From Crocinitomicaceae bacterium (lineage in GTDB: Bacteria > Bacteroidota > Bacteroidia > Flavobacteriales_G > Salibacteraceae), in assembly GCA_002713215.1 (NCBI GenBank), contig PAVO01000019.1, positions 496,001 through 560,000 on the forward strand: a stretch of DNA of 64,000 bases. Reading direction: 5' to 3'. Shown here in pieces: positions 46,379 through 55,554 of this stretch. A program made the translations under genes and the position numbers. The notes under the pieces were generated by a model that saw only the letters and a list, made by a program, of their open reading frames with translations, searched no databases and was not told the DNA's origin. Numbering within the stretch: position 1 is the first letter of the stretch; each line of letters opens with the position of its first letter.

Positions 46379-48016
46379 TTATTGAAGAATTCCTTCCTTG
46401 TATTTTTCTTCCTTGCTCACTTCGCCGTTTCTTAAGTACCAAGTTGACTTTCCGTGACGAACCCCATCTTTGATCTTAAATTCAAGCTTAGGCCTTTCTG
46501 GACCATACCATAGCAGATATTCTCCTTTTAGTACCGGATTGCCATTTATTTTTTCCACAAAGGTTTCCTTGGTTTGAATACCATCTTTAAATTCAATTTT
46601 CCAGATGATGGAGGCATTATAAAAATAGTCCCAAATACCATTCTTAATATTCATTTTATAAACTCCGGAAAATTCAACTGATCCACCTTTTTTGACCATG
46701 CAGCCTCCATTTAATACGAATACTGAGGTGTCCTTTCCCTTTTCCTTAAATAACTTCATAAAAGTATTGTGATCAAATCCTTTTTCACCAGGTGTGTAAA
46801 GCAAGGTCTTTACCTCTACACTATCATCAAACAGCTCTTCCGATACAATCTCGATGTCATTCTCATTGAAGGTGAAATCGAGGTTTAAAACGTCAACTTC
46901 TACATCATTATATTCCGTTATACGAGTGAGTTGATCATCTTCAAAGAGTTTTGAAACCCCTACATAGCCACGGTAGTTAAAGTACTTCCATTCACCAGTT
47001 TTCTTGCCATTATCATACTGTTCTTCTCGAAGCGCCTTTCCATTTTCATCCGAGTATTTCCAGGTTTTATTTTTTTTTCCAACGGCGTATGTTCCTTCAA
47101 GGATAACATGTTCCCCTACCTGTTTTTTGTAGGGTCCATTAAGTTTATCTTCTAGGTAGGTTTTGGTTTCTTTTTCTTTGGTTGAAGGAGTAAAATAGGT
47201 CCATTGACTTACTTTTTTGCCATCGCTATAGGTTCCTTTTTCTATTACTGTACCCTTGCCATTTTTTTTGATGTAAGTTCCTAGCAATCTTCCATTTTGC
47301 CAAGGAATCTGCTCATATTCATTTACCTTAACTGTATCAACACATCCAGTACCACAAGAATCGAATCGGTAGTGAAAGTATTTTTTTTCATTCCCGGTTT
47401 TAACACCTTCGAAATATTGCGTTTCCAGCATAAGTACATCTTCGGATGATTTGTCATAGATATCATAGACAAACCAGTGCTTGTGTTTTTTTCCATCTAT
47501 ATAATAGCCTGTTTTGTGCAATTTGCCATTATACAAAAAGGTCCATTGACCATACATTTTTCCACCGGTATATTGCCCAGAATCGATTGGCGTCCACACG
47601 ACTGTTCCAGTGTTAGAGGGGGAAGAAACTTCCCTTTTGTAAACGCCTTCAAGAAGTGCATTCTTATAAGACCCAGCAATTCTTAACGAGTCCTGAACTT
47701 CAGTGAAAGGGCCGTTCAGCGTATCGTTCGTGTAGTTAAAGTATTGATATATAGATTTGTTATTCAAGCTGTCATATTCATAGTAATTCCACGTACCCTG
47801 CTTCTGATTATCCTTACTTGTACCTTCATAAGCAAGATTATTATTGACAAGGTAATAGGCTTTAACCGTTCCATTAACCAGGCTATTCTTAAAGGGATAT
47901 ACAATTTTGAGTTGTTGAGCCGAATCAATAAGGGTAACATTTCCCTTAGGAATCGTGTCTATTTGAGCAAAAAGGATGAATGGAGATAAAAGGAAAGTGA
48001 TTAGAATAACTTTCAT
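46379..48016 (-). CDS. Secreted MORN-variant (YwqK-like) repeat protein
   Basis: 545 residues with a signal peptide ending LFAQ. The body consists of about a dozen 20-25-residue repeats of the form GxYxxGKKxGxWxYY (for example KGTYSDGKKVSQWTYF, EGTYAVGKKNKTWKYS, EQYDNGKKTGEWKYFN, KGEYLLWYGPERPK). Such MORN-variant repeats are common in exported Bacteroidetes proteins and give no clear function. A stretch at about 395-450 lacks the repeats. Transcribed toward crcB; a variant -7 box (TACTTTTA, minus strand, 48052-48045) lies 28 bases before the ATG. Confidence 0.75.
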   Translation of the reverse strand: MKVILITFLLSPFILFAQIDTIPKGNVTLIDSAQQLKIVYPFKNSLVNGTVKAYYLVNNNLAYEGTSKDNQKQGTWNYYEYDSLNNKSIYQYFNYTNDTLNGPFTEVQDSLRIAGSYKNALLEGVYKREVSSPSNTGTVVWTPIDSGQYTGGKMYGQWTFLYNGKLHKTGYYIDGKKHKHWFVYDIYDKSSEDVLMLETQYFEGVKTGNEKKYFHYRFDSCGTGCVDTVKVNEYEQIPWQNGRLLGTYIKKNGKGTVIEKGTYSDGKKVSQWTYFTPSTKEKETKTYLEDKLNGPYKKQVGEHVILEGTYAVGKKNKTWKYSDENGKALREEQYDNGKKTGEWKYFNYRGYVGVSKLFEDDQLTRITEYNDVEVDVLNLDFTFNENDIEIVSEELFDDSVEVKTLLYTPGEKGFDHNTFMKLFKEKGKDTSVFVLNGGCMVKKGGSVEFSGVYKMNIKNGIWDYFYNASIIWKIEFKDGIQTKETFVEKINGNPVLKGEYLLWYGPERPKLEFKIKDGVRHGKSTWYLRNGEVSKEEKYKEGILQ

Positions 48017-48144
48017 ATTTGAGTATTATGCTAAGATTACAAGGTAAAAGTATAAAGTCTCAGCACGCTACAATGAAATATTTGTCATGATTTCCTGCAG
48101 AATTGTGCAAATTTTGAAGTAAAAAACTGTACCCCTGCAGGAAT

Positions 48145-48180
48145 AAAAAGAAGGCAATGCGATTACATTGCCTTCTTTTT
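48145..48180 (-). terminator. Rho-independent terminator of the T9SS cargo gene
   Basis: A 15-base perfect stem (48145-48159 with 48166-48180, core AAGGCAATG) closes a 6-base loop. On the minus strand it ends in a T-tract 20 bases past the stop at 48201. Confidence 0.93.
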
Positions 48181-48200
48181 GGTTAAATATATATTGATGG

Positions 48201-49322
48201 TTATTTCACCATAAGTTTATGTTTATAGGTCTTTCCGTTTTGGGTTACGGTGAACAGATACATTCCGGGTTGGGCATCTTTTAATTCCAACTCCTGCTCA
48301 AACTTTCCGCTGGAATGGTCGTATTCTTTGCTTAGAAATTCTTTTCCCTGAAGATCCATAATTCGTACCAGAATTTGTCCTTTTTCAGCCGAATCGAAAG
48401 CAATGGAAAATCTGTTTTCCGCCGGGTTAGGATAGAACGAAATATCGCTTATTTCAAGAGCGTTGTCCCCTTGTTCGTTAATAGAGCTTGATCTTTCGCT
48501 ATCCTCTTGTATGGGATTAACAAAAACCATAACGCTACCATCTTCAGACCTGGCAGCAAAACCTAAACGCCTTCCACCGCGATGTCTCATTCTTTTCATA
48601 CACATTACATTATCGTCTCCATTTTCAATTTTCTCAAATTCACCTCCGTTTACAGATTTCAGAACGGTAACGTTTCCATCTTCGTCAACTTCCTTTTTGA
48701 TTTTAATGGTTTTATTTGGATTTCCTTTCTCACCCTTCATTTCCAGCGTGATTTCATCACCGTTTTCTGTCATTTTCATTCTGTGATGTTTGTGACGTTC
48801 CTCAGGATCTACTTCTTCTCCATTTACCCATTTTTGAACCGTTACATTTCCATCCTCATCAATTCGCTTTTCAATTTTTATTTCTTGCTTTACAGCTTCG
48901 GGCGAATCTTCATCTTCAATGACCATGGTCTTTATTCTGATTTTTTCTTCACCATCGGTTTTTTCTACTTCTTCATCAGTATTTACGATCATAACATGCT
49001 TGCGGTGGTGTATTTCTTTTCCCGACTTATTATAAACCCAAATAGCATTATGCGGATGCCTCTTTCGGGGATAGATTTCCAATGACTCTAGGTCAATGTC
49101 TTTTGATTTGAGGTAAGTATGAATGTCCTCACGATTCGAAACTTCAATGGTTTCTTCCGATTTGTTTAAAGTGCCATTATCATCCTTAACAATGGTAATC
49201 TTAACTTTCTTAGGCCCATCAGTATTGCCTTTCTCGCCTTTTGTTCCTGCAACCAATAGCCCGCTACCAATTAGTAGCGCAACGCCTAGCATGATTGAGA
49301 ATATGTTTTTTCTTTTCATCAT
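48201..49322 (-). CDS. T9SS-exported repeat protein with C-terminal sorting domain
   Basis: 373 residues. A signal peptide (to about residue 26) is followed by an extremely polar region. DEDGNVTV occurs at 155-162 and 213-220 in two related units of about 58 residues. His/Arg-rich patches occur at 86-110 (RKRHPHN, HHRKHV) and 176-184 (RHKHHRMKM), and there is a CMKRMRHRGGRR segment near 241. The last 80 residues (SFYPNPAENRFSI to TYKHKLMVK) are a type A T9SS sorting domain. Function unknown. Divergent from the histidine-kinase gene. ATG at 49322 chosen; the GTG at 49361 lies upstream of the -7 box. Confidence 0.85.
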   Translation of the reverse strand: MMKRKNIFSIMLGVALLIGSGLLVAGTKGEKGNTDGPKKVKITIVKDDNGTLNKSEETIEVSNREDIHTYLKSKDIDLESLEIYPRKRHPHNAIWVYNKSGKEIHHRKHVMIVNTDEEVEKTDGEEKIRIKTMVIEDEDSPEAVKQEIKIEKRIDEDGNVTVQKWVNGEEVDPEERHKHHRMKMTENGDEITLEMKGEKGNPNKTIKIKKEVDEDGNVTVLKSVNGGEFEKIENGDDNVMCMKRMRHRGGRRLGFAARSEDGSVMVFVNPIQEDSERSSSINEQGDNALEISDISFYPNPAENRFSIAFDSAEKGQILVRIMDLQGKEFLSKEYDHSSGKFEQELELKDAQPGMYLFTVTQNGKTYKHKLMVK

Positions 49323-49345
49323 TTTTAATTTATTGTTCTTCCACA

Positions 49346-49353
49346 CAAAGCTA
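49346..49353 (-). promoter_or_regulatory. -7 box of the T9SS cargo gene
   Basis: TAGCTTTG on the minus strand, exact TAnnTTTG. The -33 position is taken by the direct repeats starting at 49374, an arrangement typical of an activated promoter. Confidence 0.5.
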
Positions 49354-49373
49354 TGGGGCACGTTTCCTGAAAT

Positions 49374-49416
49374 AGGTTAAAACTGTTTCAACAAAGGTTA
49401 AAACTAGGTTAAAGTT
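49374..49416. promoter_or_regulatory. 11-bp direct repeats, candidate response-regulator operator
   Basis: AGGTTAAAACT occurs at 49374-49384 and 49395-49405, and AGGTTAAAGTT (2 mismatches) at 49406-49416. Repeat starts are 21 and 11 bases apart, two turns and one turn of the helix. OmpR/PhoB-type regulators bind 11-bp direct repeats; the gene for one lies just downstream (50891-51577). Confidence 0.7.
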
Positions 49417-49439
49417 ATTTTTTGCCTCCAGGCGGAACT

Positions 49440-49447
49440 TAAATTTG
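49440..49447 (+). promoter_or_regulatory. -7 box directly before the histidine-kinase start codon
   Basis: TAAATTTG, exact TAnnTTTG, 4 bases before the GTG at 49452. It suggests a leaderless mRNA and puts the direct repeats at the activator position. Confidence 0.5.
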
Positions 49448-49451
49448 TATA

Positions 49452-50894
49452 GTGGGAATCTCGAGAATTAGAGTAGTAATCTTTGTTGCAGTCTTTGCGC
49501 TTTGTGGGATATTGTTCCTTCAGGGATACTGGATTTTAAGATCCTGGCAGACGCATATTAGAAATTACAACCATCGTGTTCATCAGGCTGCCGTACATAC
49601 CGCTAACCGCCTGGAAAAAGGTCATGTACGCAGAATGCTCAAAAAACATCGCAAAAACCACCGCGCCGATAGAGATCGCAAGGTTGTTATTAATATGTCT
49701 AATACGGTCAATGGCAGGAACAGAGAGTTGATCATTATAAATTCCGATACCATTATTAGTCAAATAACAGAAGGCCCTCCATCGAATGAGAAAGAAACAG
49801 AGGTGTCAACTACCTGGATGGCTAAAATTGATGAAGTAAAACTGGAGGAGTTCTTGAATGACACTGATTTGTTGTTAAAGATCAAACACCTACCCATAGA
49901 TTCCATTGTAGCAATGGAATTGGGCAAGGAAAATATTAAGCACAGTTATTCATACGAACTTCTAACTGCTGACGAACTGGAGCATATTCATCAAAAAAGA
50001 GATAGAAAAAGGAACAGGGTGGTGGTGCCATTATTTAGAGAGACCGTCGACGATCAACCGGTTTTTTTGAAATTGACGGTCAATAATCAGGAAGCATCAA
50101 TTCCGGCATGGTTTATTGCAATGATTGGTTTGTCTGTCCTATTCTCGGGGGCAATGATCTGGGCCTTTTGGTATGTGATAACCGGCTTGATCAGGCAAAA
50201 AAAGATATCGGAGATAAAAAGTGATTTTATTAATAATATGACCCATGAGTTTAAGACTCCAATAAGTACGATAAGCCTTGCGGTTGATTCCATTGATCAC
50301 GAAAAAGTGATTAACGATCCTGAGCGAATAGGGTATTATTCGTCAATAATCAGGGGTGAAAACAAGCGAATGAACAAGCAAGTTGAACGGGTTCTTCAAG
50401 CAGCTCAACTGGAAAAAGGTAAACTGATTTTCAATAAGAAAGAGGTGGATTTAATCCCAATTCTACAAGATGTCATCTTAAGCTTTGACTTGATTCTAAA
50501 AGAGAAAGAAGGAAAAGTGGTGTTTAATGAACTTCCAGGCGAAGCCGTAGTAAATGGTGATGAAAACCACCTTTACAACGTCTTTAATAATATCATTGAT
50601 AATGCAGTTAAATATTGTAACAGTGCGCCAGAAATAATCATTACGGTAAATGCCCAAAACAAGAATTGCAGGATTGAATTCAATGACAATGGCATTGGTA
50701 TGTCCATATCTGAACTAAAACACCTTTTTTCACGGTTTTACAGGGTCAATCAGGGGGATTTACACAATGTAAAAGGGTTTGGCCTTGGTTTGAGCTACGT
50801 GAAATATGTGGTTGAGGAACATGGAGGGCAAATCTCAGTTAATAGTAAACCCAATAAAGGGAGTCAGTTCGTACTAACCTTTCCACTTGTATGA
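49452..50894 (+). CDS. Sensor histidine kinase
   Basis: 480 residues, GTG start. Membrane helices at about 8-28 and 219-241 enclose a periplasmic sensor of 190 residues that is rich in His, Arg and Lys at its start (RMLKKHRKNHRADRDRK). Cytoplasmic part: HisKA with phospho-acceptor His265 in NNMTHEFKTPIS, then HATPase with NIIDNAVKYC (N box), FNDNGIGMS (G1) and GFGLGLSYVK (G2). The signal is unknown. It overlaps the response-regulator gene by 4 bases. Confidence 0.93.
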   Translation: MGISRIRVVIFVAVFALCGILFLQGYWILRSWQTHIRNYNHRVHQAAVHTANRLEKGHVRRMLKKHRKNHRADRDRKVVINMSNTVNGRNRELIIINSDTIISQITEGPPSNEKETEVSTTWMAKIDEVKLEEFLNDTDLLLKIKHLPIDSIVAMELGKENIKHSYSYELLTADELEHIHQKRDRKRNRVVVPLFRETVDDQPVFLKLTVNNQEASIPAWFIAMIGLSVLFSGAMIWAFWYVITGLIRQKKISEIKSDFINNMTHEFKTPISTISLAVDSIDHEKVINDPERIGYYSSIIRGENKRMNKQVERVLQAAQLEKGKLIFNKKEVDLIPILQDVILSFDLILKEKEGKVVFNELPGEAVVNGDENHLYNVFNNIIDNAVKYCNSAPEIIITVNAQNKNCRIEFNDNGIGMSISELKHLFSRFYRVNQGDLHNVKGFGLGLSYVKYVVEEHGGQISVNSKPNKGSQFVLTFPLV

Positions 50895-51577
50895 GTTATT
50901 TAAAACGAATATTGTTGGTAGAGGATGAGCCTAACCTGGGGTCCGTATTAAAGGATTACCTTGAATTATCAGGTTTTGAGGTAACCTGGAGACTGGATGG
51001 AAAAAAGGGGTGGAGTACATTTAAAACCGGTCAATTCGATCTGTGCATATTGGATGTAATGATGCCTGAAATGGATGGGTTTACCCTGGGTAAAGAGATT
51101 CGAAAGGCCAACGAGGATATTCCCATAATGTTTTTGACTGCTCGAGGCCAAAAACAGGATATTATGGAGGGGTACAACACTGGTGCAGATGACTATATAA
51201 CTAAGCCGTTCGATTCCGAATTGTTGATCCTTAAGATTAACGCTTTGCTAAGAAGAAAGGAGGTTAGTCAATTGCAGGAATTGTCTTATACCATTGGAAA
51301 ATACAGCTTCGACTCTAAGTTTAGACAGTTGGTTATTGGTGATTCAGTAAAAAAACTAAGTCCAAAAGAAGCTTCTTTGCTTCAATTGTTGTGCGAATAT
51401 AAAGACGACATTCTTCCCCGAAAAAGAGCCCTGGAAATGATTTGGAAGGAAGATAGCTATTTTACAAAACGCAGTATGGATGTGTATATAACCAAGCTTA
51501 GAAAGTATCTGGCCGCAGATGATCAAATTGAGATAATAAATATCCATTCCAACGGTTATATGCTAAAAACCGTTTAA
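50891..51577 (+). CDS. OmpR/PhoB-family response regulator
   Basis: 228 residues. Receiver domain with the acidic pair ED (11-12), phospho-acceptor Asp55 in LCILDVMMPEMDG, and TARGQ and KPFDSE switch/lysine regions. The C-terminal winged helix (about 130-228) has LSPKEASLLQLLCEYKDDILPRKRAL and YITKLRKYLAADDQIEIINIHSNGY. Partner of the kinase it overlaps. The 11-bp repeats at 49374-49416 are its probable site. Confidence 0.94.
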   Translation: MSYLKRILLVEDEPNLGSVLKDYLELSGFEVTWRLDGKKGWSTFKTGQFDLCILDVMMPEMDGFTLGKEIRKANEDIPIMFLTARGQKQDIMEGYNTGADDYITKPFDSELLILKINALLRRKEVSQLQELSYTIGKYSFDSKFRQLVIGDSVKKLSPKEASLLQLLCEYKDDILPRKRALEMIWKEDSYFTKRSMDVYITKLRKYLAADDQIEIINIHSNGYMLKTV

Positions 51578-51614
51578 TTAGCGAAAAGGAGGTATAAATC
51601 CACGTTAAAAGCAT

Positions 51615-51622
51615 TACTTTTG
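51615..51622 (+). promoter_or_regulatory. -7 box of the tig-clpP-clpX operon
   Basis: TACTTTTG, exact TAnnTTTG, followed by CCGCC. The ATG is about 80 bases downstream, so the mRNA has an unusually long leader for this window. Confidence 0.5.
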
Positions 51623-51625
51623 CCG

Positions 51626-51656
51626 CCCCAATTTCAGGTCATTGCTGAACTTGGGG
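51626..51656 (+). promoter_or_regulatory. Stem-loop at the 5' end of the tig leader
   Basis: CCCCAATTTCAG (51626-51637) pairs with CTGAACTTGGGG (51645-51656) with one mismatch over a 7-base loop. It would lie at the very 5' end of the transcript. No T-tract follows, so it is not a terminator. Confidence 0.5.
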
Positions 51657-51702
51657 TATTGATTTGATTTTAAGACTTTTAGAAAAGAAATAGATTCTAG
51701 AA

Positions 51703-53103
51703 ATGGACATTAAACAAGAAGTAATTGACGATTTAAATGCTGTAATAAGCATTACTGTATCACCAGATGATTATCAAGACAAGGTAAAGACTATCCTAAA
51801 CGATTATAGAGGAAAGGCTAACATTCCAGGATTTAGAAAAGGCCATGTACCTTTTGGAATGGTAAAAAAGATGTACGGTGAGGGCGTATTGGCTGATGAA
51901 ATGAACAAGATATTAAATGAAAATTTAAGTTCATACATCACCAGTGAAAAGATCGAAATTTTAGGTAATCCGCTTCCAAATAAGGATGTTCCTCCCCGTG
52001 AGTCATTAAAAGATGGCGAAACCTTTGAGTTTAAATACGATATAGGTATTTCTCCCAAGTTTGAAGTAAACCTGGACGATAAGGTTAAAGCTACCTATCA
52101 CACCATTAAAATTGATGACGAGTTATTGGAAAAATACACCAAGGACTTAACGCGTAGATATGGTTCAATGAAGGACGTTGAGGTAGTTGGAGAAAGCGAT
52201 TTGGTAAACGGAAAAATCGACGAACTCGATGCCAAGGGTGAAAAGGTAGAAGGTGGTATTCACAACCACACCAGCATTGCTCTGGAATATTTGGAAAAAG
52301 AAAAGTCGAAGAAAGCTTTATTGGGCAAAAAGGTAGATGAGTCTATCGTAATGGATCCCAGGGATTTTGCCAAAGGTGACGCCGATGTAGCGGCGATGCT
52401 TAATATTTCCAAAGAAGAAGTTGAAAACATTGGAAAAAAGTTCCAATTTACCATTGGAAAGATCCATGAACTTACACCAGCAGAAGTTAACCAGGACTTT
52501 TATGACAAAATCTTTGGGCCTGAAACCGTAAAAACGGAAGAAGAATTTAAGGAAAGACTTACTGCTGATCTGGAAAAAACATTGGCAGATGACTCTGACA
52601 AACTATTTTTTAGGGATTTACAGGATAGTATCAAGAATAAACTAAATCTTCAGTTGCCGGAGGCTTTTCTAAAGCGTTGGGTGGAGACAAGCAACGAAAA
52701 AGCTACACCCGAAGACATTGAGAAAGATTGGCCTAATTTCTCAAAGGGAATGACCTGGCAATTGATCGAGAACAAGATCATTAAGGAAAACAACCTTGAG
52801 GTTAAGTTCGAAGAAGCTTTGGGAAGGACCAAGGAGTTATTTAGAGCCCAAATGGCAAGCTACGGCAATCAAATTGAAGAAGAGGACTTGGAAAAAGCAG
52901 CTCATAATTATTTGATGAAAAACCGGGAAGATAGCGAGCAGATTTATCAGCAGCTGTACAGCGAGAAAATGTTAAATCTTTTCAAAGAAACCGTGAATAT
53001 GAAAACAAAAGAAGTTTCTTTTGACGATTTCGTTAAATTAGCCACCGGTAATACTTCTAAAAAAGGAATTTTAGAAAGTTTATCTAACTTGGTTAAGATT
53101 TAA
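51703..53103 (+). CDS. tig: Trigger factor
   Basis: Ribosome-bound chaperone of 466 residues (E. coli: 432). The ribosome-docking loop is seen as IPGFRKGHVPFGMVKKMYG at the N-terminal domain. The middle domain, where the PPIase of other trigger factors lies, is strongly diverged; the C-terminal chaperone arms are helical and charged. It precedes clpP and clpX with short gaps, the classical tig-clpP-clpX order. Confidence 0.92.
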   Translation: MDIKQEVIDDLNAVISITVSPDDYQDKVKTILNDYRGKANIPGFRKGHVPFGMVKKMYGEGVLADEMNKILNENLSSYITSEKIEILGNPLPNKDVPPRESLKDGETFEFKYDIGISPKFEVNLDDKVKATYHTIKIDDELLEKYTKDLTRRYGSMKDVEVVGESDLVNGKIDELDAKGEKVEGGIHNHTSIALEYLEKEKSKKALLGKKVDESIVMDPRDFAKGDADVAAMLNISKEEVENIGKKFQFTIGKIHELTPAEVNQDFYDKIFGPETVKTEEEFKERLTADLEKTLADDSDKLFFRDLQDSIKNKLNLQLPEAFLKRWVETSNEKATPEDIEKDWPNFSKGMTWQLIENKIIKENNLEVKFEEALGRTKELFRAQMASYGNQIEEEDLEKAAHNYLMKNREDSEQIYQQLYSEKMLNLFKETVNMKTKEVSFDDFVKLATGNTSKKGILESLSNLVKI

Positions 53104-53109
53104 GAGAAC

Positions 53110-53787
53110 ATGGACGGAAGAGAATTTAGAAAATATGCAATAAAACACAGTGGAATCAGCAGTATGGTTGTTGATCAGTACATCCATTCGGATGTTAATC
53201 AAATGACCTCTATGACTCCATATATCCTTGAAGAGAGGCAGATGAACGTTCAGGCTATGGACGTTTTTTCACGTCTTATGATGGATAGAATTATTTTCCT
53301 GGGAACAGGTATAGATGATCAAATTGCTAATATTGTGCAGGCACAGTTGCTGTTTTTAGCATCTGCCGATAATAAAAAGGATATTCAGATTTACCTAAAT
53401 AGCCCTGGAGGCTCGGTATATGCTGGATTGGGGATTTACGATACTATGCAGTATGTTGGGCCCGATGTTGCCACTATTTGTACTGGAATGGCTGCCAGTA
53501 TGGGTGCGGTGTTACTGTGTGCCGGTGCTAATGGAAAACGCTCGGCTTTGCCGCATTCGCGTGTTATGATTCACCAGCCAATGGGCGGAGCACAAGGTCA
53601 GGCGAGCGATATCGAAATTACAGCTAAAGAGATTCAAAAAATTAAAAAAGAGCTTTACGAAATAATTGCCAACCATTCGGGCAACGATTACGATACTATT
53701 TGGAAAGATGGAGATCGTGATTATTGGATGAGTGCCGAAGAGGCCAAAAACTATGGCATGGTCGATGAAGTTCTTGTAAACAGTTAA
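53110..53787 (+). CDS. clpP: ATP-dependent Clp protease proteolytic subunit ClpP
   Basis: Serine peptidase subunit, 225 residues. Catalytic Ser130 in [13 protein letters not shown] and His155 in [14 protein letters not shown] are visible. The N-terminal extension of about 25 residues before the conserved part is longer than in E. coli and may be a propeptide. Starts 6 bases after tig and ends 1 base before clpX. Confidence 0.96.
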   Translation: MDGREFRKYAIKHSGISSMVVDQYIHSDVNQMTSMTPYILEERQMNVQAMDVFSRLMMDRIIFLGTGIDDQIANIVQAQLLFLASADNKKDIQIYLNSPGGSVYAGLGIYDTMQYVGPDVATICTGMAASMGAVLLCAGANGKRSALPHSRVMIHQPMGGAQGQASDIEITAKEIQKIKKELYEIIANHSGNDYDTIWKDGDRDYWMSAEEAKNYGMVDEVLVNS

Positions 53788-53788
53788 T

Positions 53789-55027
53789 ATGTCGTCTAAA
53801 GGAGAGCCAAGGTGCTCGTTTTGTGGTAAAAGTAAGAGTGAAGTAAACATTCTTATTGCTGGTATTTCCGGTCACATTTGTGATGGTTGTATTTCTCAGG
53901 CTCAGCATATTGTTGAAGAAGAGATTACACAACGGGTGGAAACAACCATAAGCAAAACCATAAACCTGCTTAAACCCCGAGATATTAAGTCTCACTTGGA
54001 TGAATACGTAATTGGCCAGGATCAGGCTAAAAAGGTGCTTTCTGTTGCCGTTTACAATCACTACAAGCGAATTACTCAAAAAACTACCGAAGATGACGTA
54101 GAAATTGAGAAGTCGAATGTGATTTTATTGGGGGAAACAGGTACAGGTAAAACCTTACTGGCAAAGACTATCGCTAAAATTCTTAACGTTCCGTTTGCAG
54201 TAGCAGACGCAACCGTTATTACAGAAGCGGGGTATGTTGGAGAAGATGTAGAAAGTATCCTTACCAAATTGCTTCAGGCAGCTGATTATGACGTATCGTC
54301 TGCGGAACGAGGTATTGTTTTTATTGACGAAATTGATAAGATCACTCGTAAGAGCGATAACCCTTCAATTACTCGTGATGTAAGCGGTGAGGGTGTTCAG
54401 CAAGCCTTGTTGAAATTACTAGAAGGCGCTGAGGTAGGTGTGCCGCCGAAAGGTGGACGTAAGCACCCTGAGCAAAAGCTGGTTCAAATAAACACGAAAA
54501 ACATTTTGTTTATTACCGGTGGTGCTTTTGTAGGAATTGATAAAGTAATTGGTAAAAGGCTAAATACGAAAGCACTTGGTTATTCAAGGCTAAAAGAGAG
54601 AGAAACCATTGAAGTGGATAATATGCTTCAATATGTTAATCCTTCTGATCTAAAGAGTTATGGATTAATTCCGGAGCTAATTGGTCGTTTTCCGGTTCTC
54701 ACCTTTTTAAACCCACTGGACGATGTGGCGCTTAGGAGAATTCTTACTGAGCCTAAAAATGCTCTGGTAAAACAGTATTCCAAACTGTTTGAAATGGAAG
54801 ATATCAAGTTGAGCTTTGATAAAGATGTGCTTGATTTTATGGTGAAACGCGCTGTTGATTTTGGTTTAGGAGCCCGTGGTTTGCGTTCCATTTGTGAAGC
54901 AATTATGATGGACGCTATGTTTGAACTTCCGTCCTCAGACGAGGAAGTAAAAGAATTCAAGGTGACCAAAAACTACGCGATTGAAAAGCTTAAGAACTCT
55001 ACGATTAAGAACCTGAAGGTCGCTTAA
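53789..55027 (+). CDS. clpX: ATP-dependent Clp protease ATP-binding subunit ClpX
   Basis: Hexameric unfoldase feeding ClpP, 412 residues. N-terminal Cys4 zinc-binding domain (CSFCGKSK and CDGCI), Walker A GETGTGKT, Walker [10 protein letters not shown], pore-loop GYVGEDV and sensor regions, and the ClpP-binding loop near IGRFPVL. A terminator follows at 55053. Confidence 0.97.
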   Translation: MSSKGEPRCSFCGKSKSEVNILIAGISGHICDGCISQAQHIVEEEITQRVETTISKTINLLKPRDIKSHLDEYVIGQDQAKKVLSVAVYNHYKRITQKTTEDDVEIEKSNVILLGETGTGKTLLAKTIAKILNVPFAVADATVITEAGYVGEDVESILTKLLQAADYDVSSAERGIVFIDEIDKITRKSDNPSITRDVSGEGVQQALLKLLEGAEVGVPPKGGRKHPEQKLVQINTKNILFITGGAFVGIDKVIGKRLNTKALGYSRLKERETIEVDNMLQYVNPSDLKSYGLIPELIGRFPVLTFLNPLDDVALRRILTEPKNALVKQYSKLFEMEDIKLSFDKDVLDFMVKRAVDFGLGARGLRSICEAIMMDAMFELPSSDEEVKEFKVTKNYAIEKLKNSTIKNLKVA

Positions 55028-55052
55028 TATAACCTAGAAGAGATATGGATTT

Positions 55053-55079
55053 AAAAGCCGCTATTCAAGCGGCTTTTTT
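55053..55079 (+). terminator. Rho-independent terminator after clpX
   Basis: AAAAGCCGC (55053-55061) pairs with GCGGCTTTT (55069-55077) around a 7-base loop and continues in Ts, 26 bases past the clpX stop. Confidence 0.93.
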
Positions 55080-55185
55080 GTTTTCTGCAAATGCGTAAGT
55101 CAAGACATAGAATGGTTGCTTTATGCATTTAACAATATTGGTTAACTTTACACAGGTAGTGCCTTTGTTTAATTAATGAAGAATT

Positions 55186-55551
55186 ATGAAGACCTTCTTC
55201 CTGTTCGTTTTAATACTGGTTGTTGGAAAAACCAGTTATTCGCAAATAATCATCAATGAAAGTCCTAAGTCCAGAAAGGAGAAGGTTTATATCAATATTG
55301 ATACACTTAAGGTAGACTATTTACAGGTGTTATCTTACCAAATTTCTGTGGGGTATGGTGTTCATGCCGAAGTAGATTACGGACAACCTAAGCGAGCCTT
55401 TAAGAAGAAATCAGCCGTATTGAATGCAGATAAAAAGAAAATGGTTTTCAATTCTGAAGCTGCCATCATCAATTATTTTTCAAAGAATGGCTGGATGCTC
55501 ATTTCGTATGATTATCAGGTAATGACCTTCCGCAGAAGTGAGAAGAAATAG
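55186..55551 (+). CDS. Small secreted protein of unknown function
   Basis: 121 residues with a signal peptide ending SYSQ. The mature part is basic, with beta-like segments (VYINIDTLKVDYLQVLSYQISVGYG) and a C-terminal NYFSKNGWMLISYDYQVMTFRR that looks like a small alpha/beta domain. Not a family I recognise. It is convergent with folA (3-base gap). Confidence 0.65.
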   Translation: MKTFFLFVLILVVGKTSYSQIIINESPKSRKEKVYINIDTLKVDYLQVLSYQISVGYGVHAEVDYGQPKRAFKKKSAVLNADKKKMVFNSEAAIINYFSKNGWMLISYDYQVMTFRRSEKK

Positions 55552-55554
55552 TAT

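Noticed and set aside
46379-48016. An antitoxin role, suggested by the YwqK-like repeat name.
   Set aside because: There is no toxin-like partner gene; the protein is secreted and made of MORN-variant repeats, and the name of the family is not functional evidence.
51587-51600. AAGGAGGTATAAATC after the response-regulator gene, looking like a ribosome-binding site.
   Set aside because: No start codon with an open frame follows; it lies ahead of the tig promoter.
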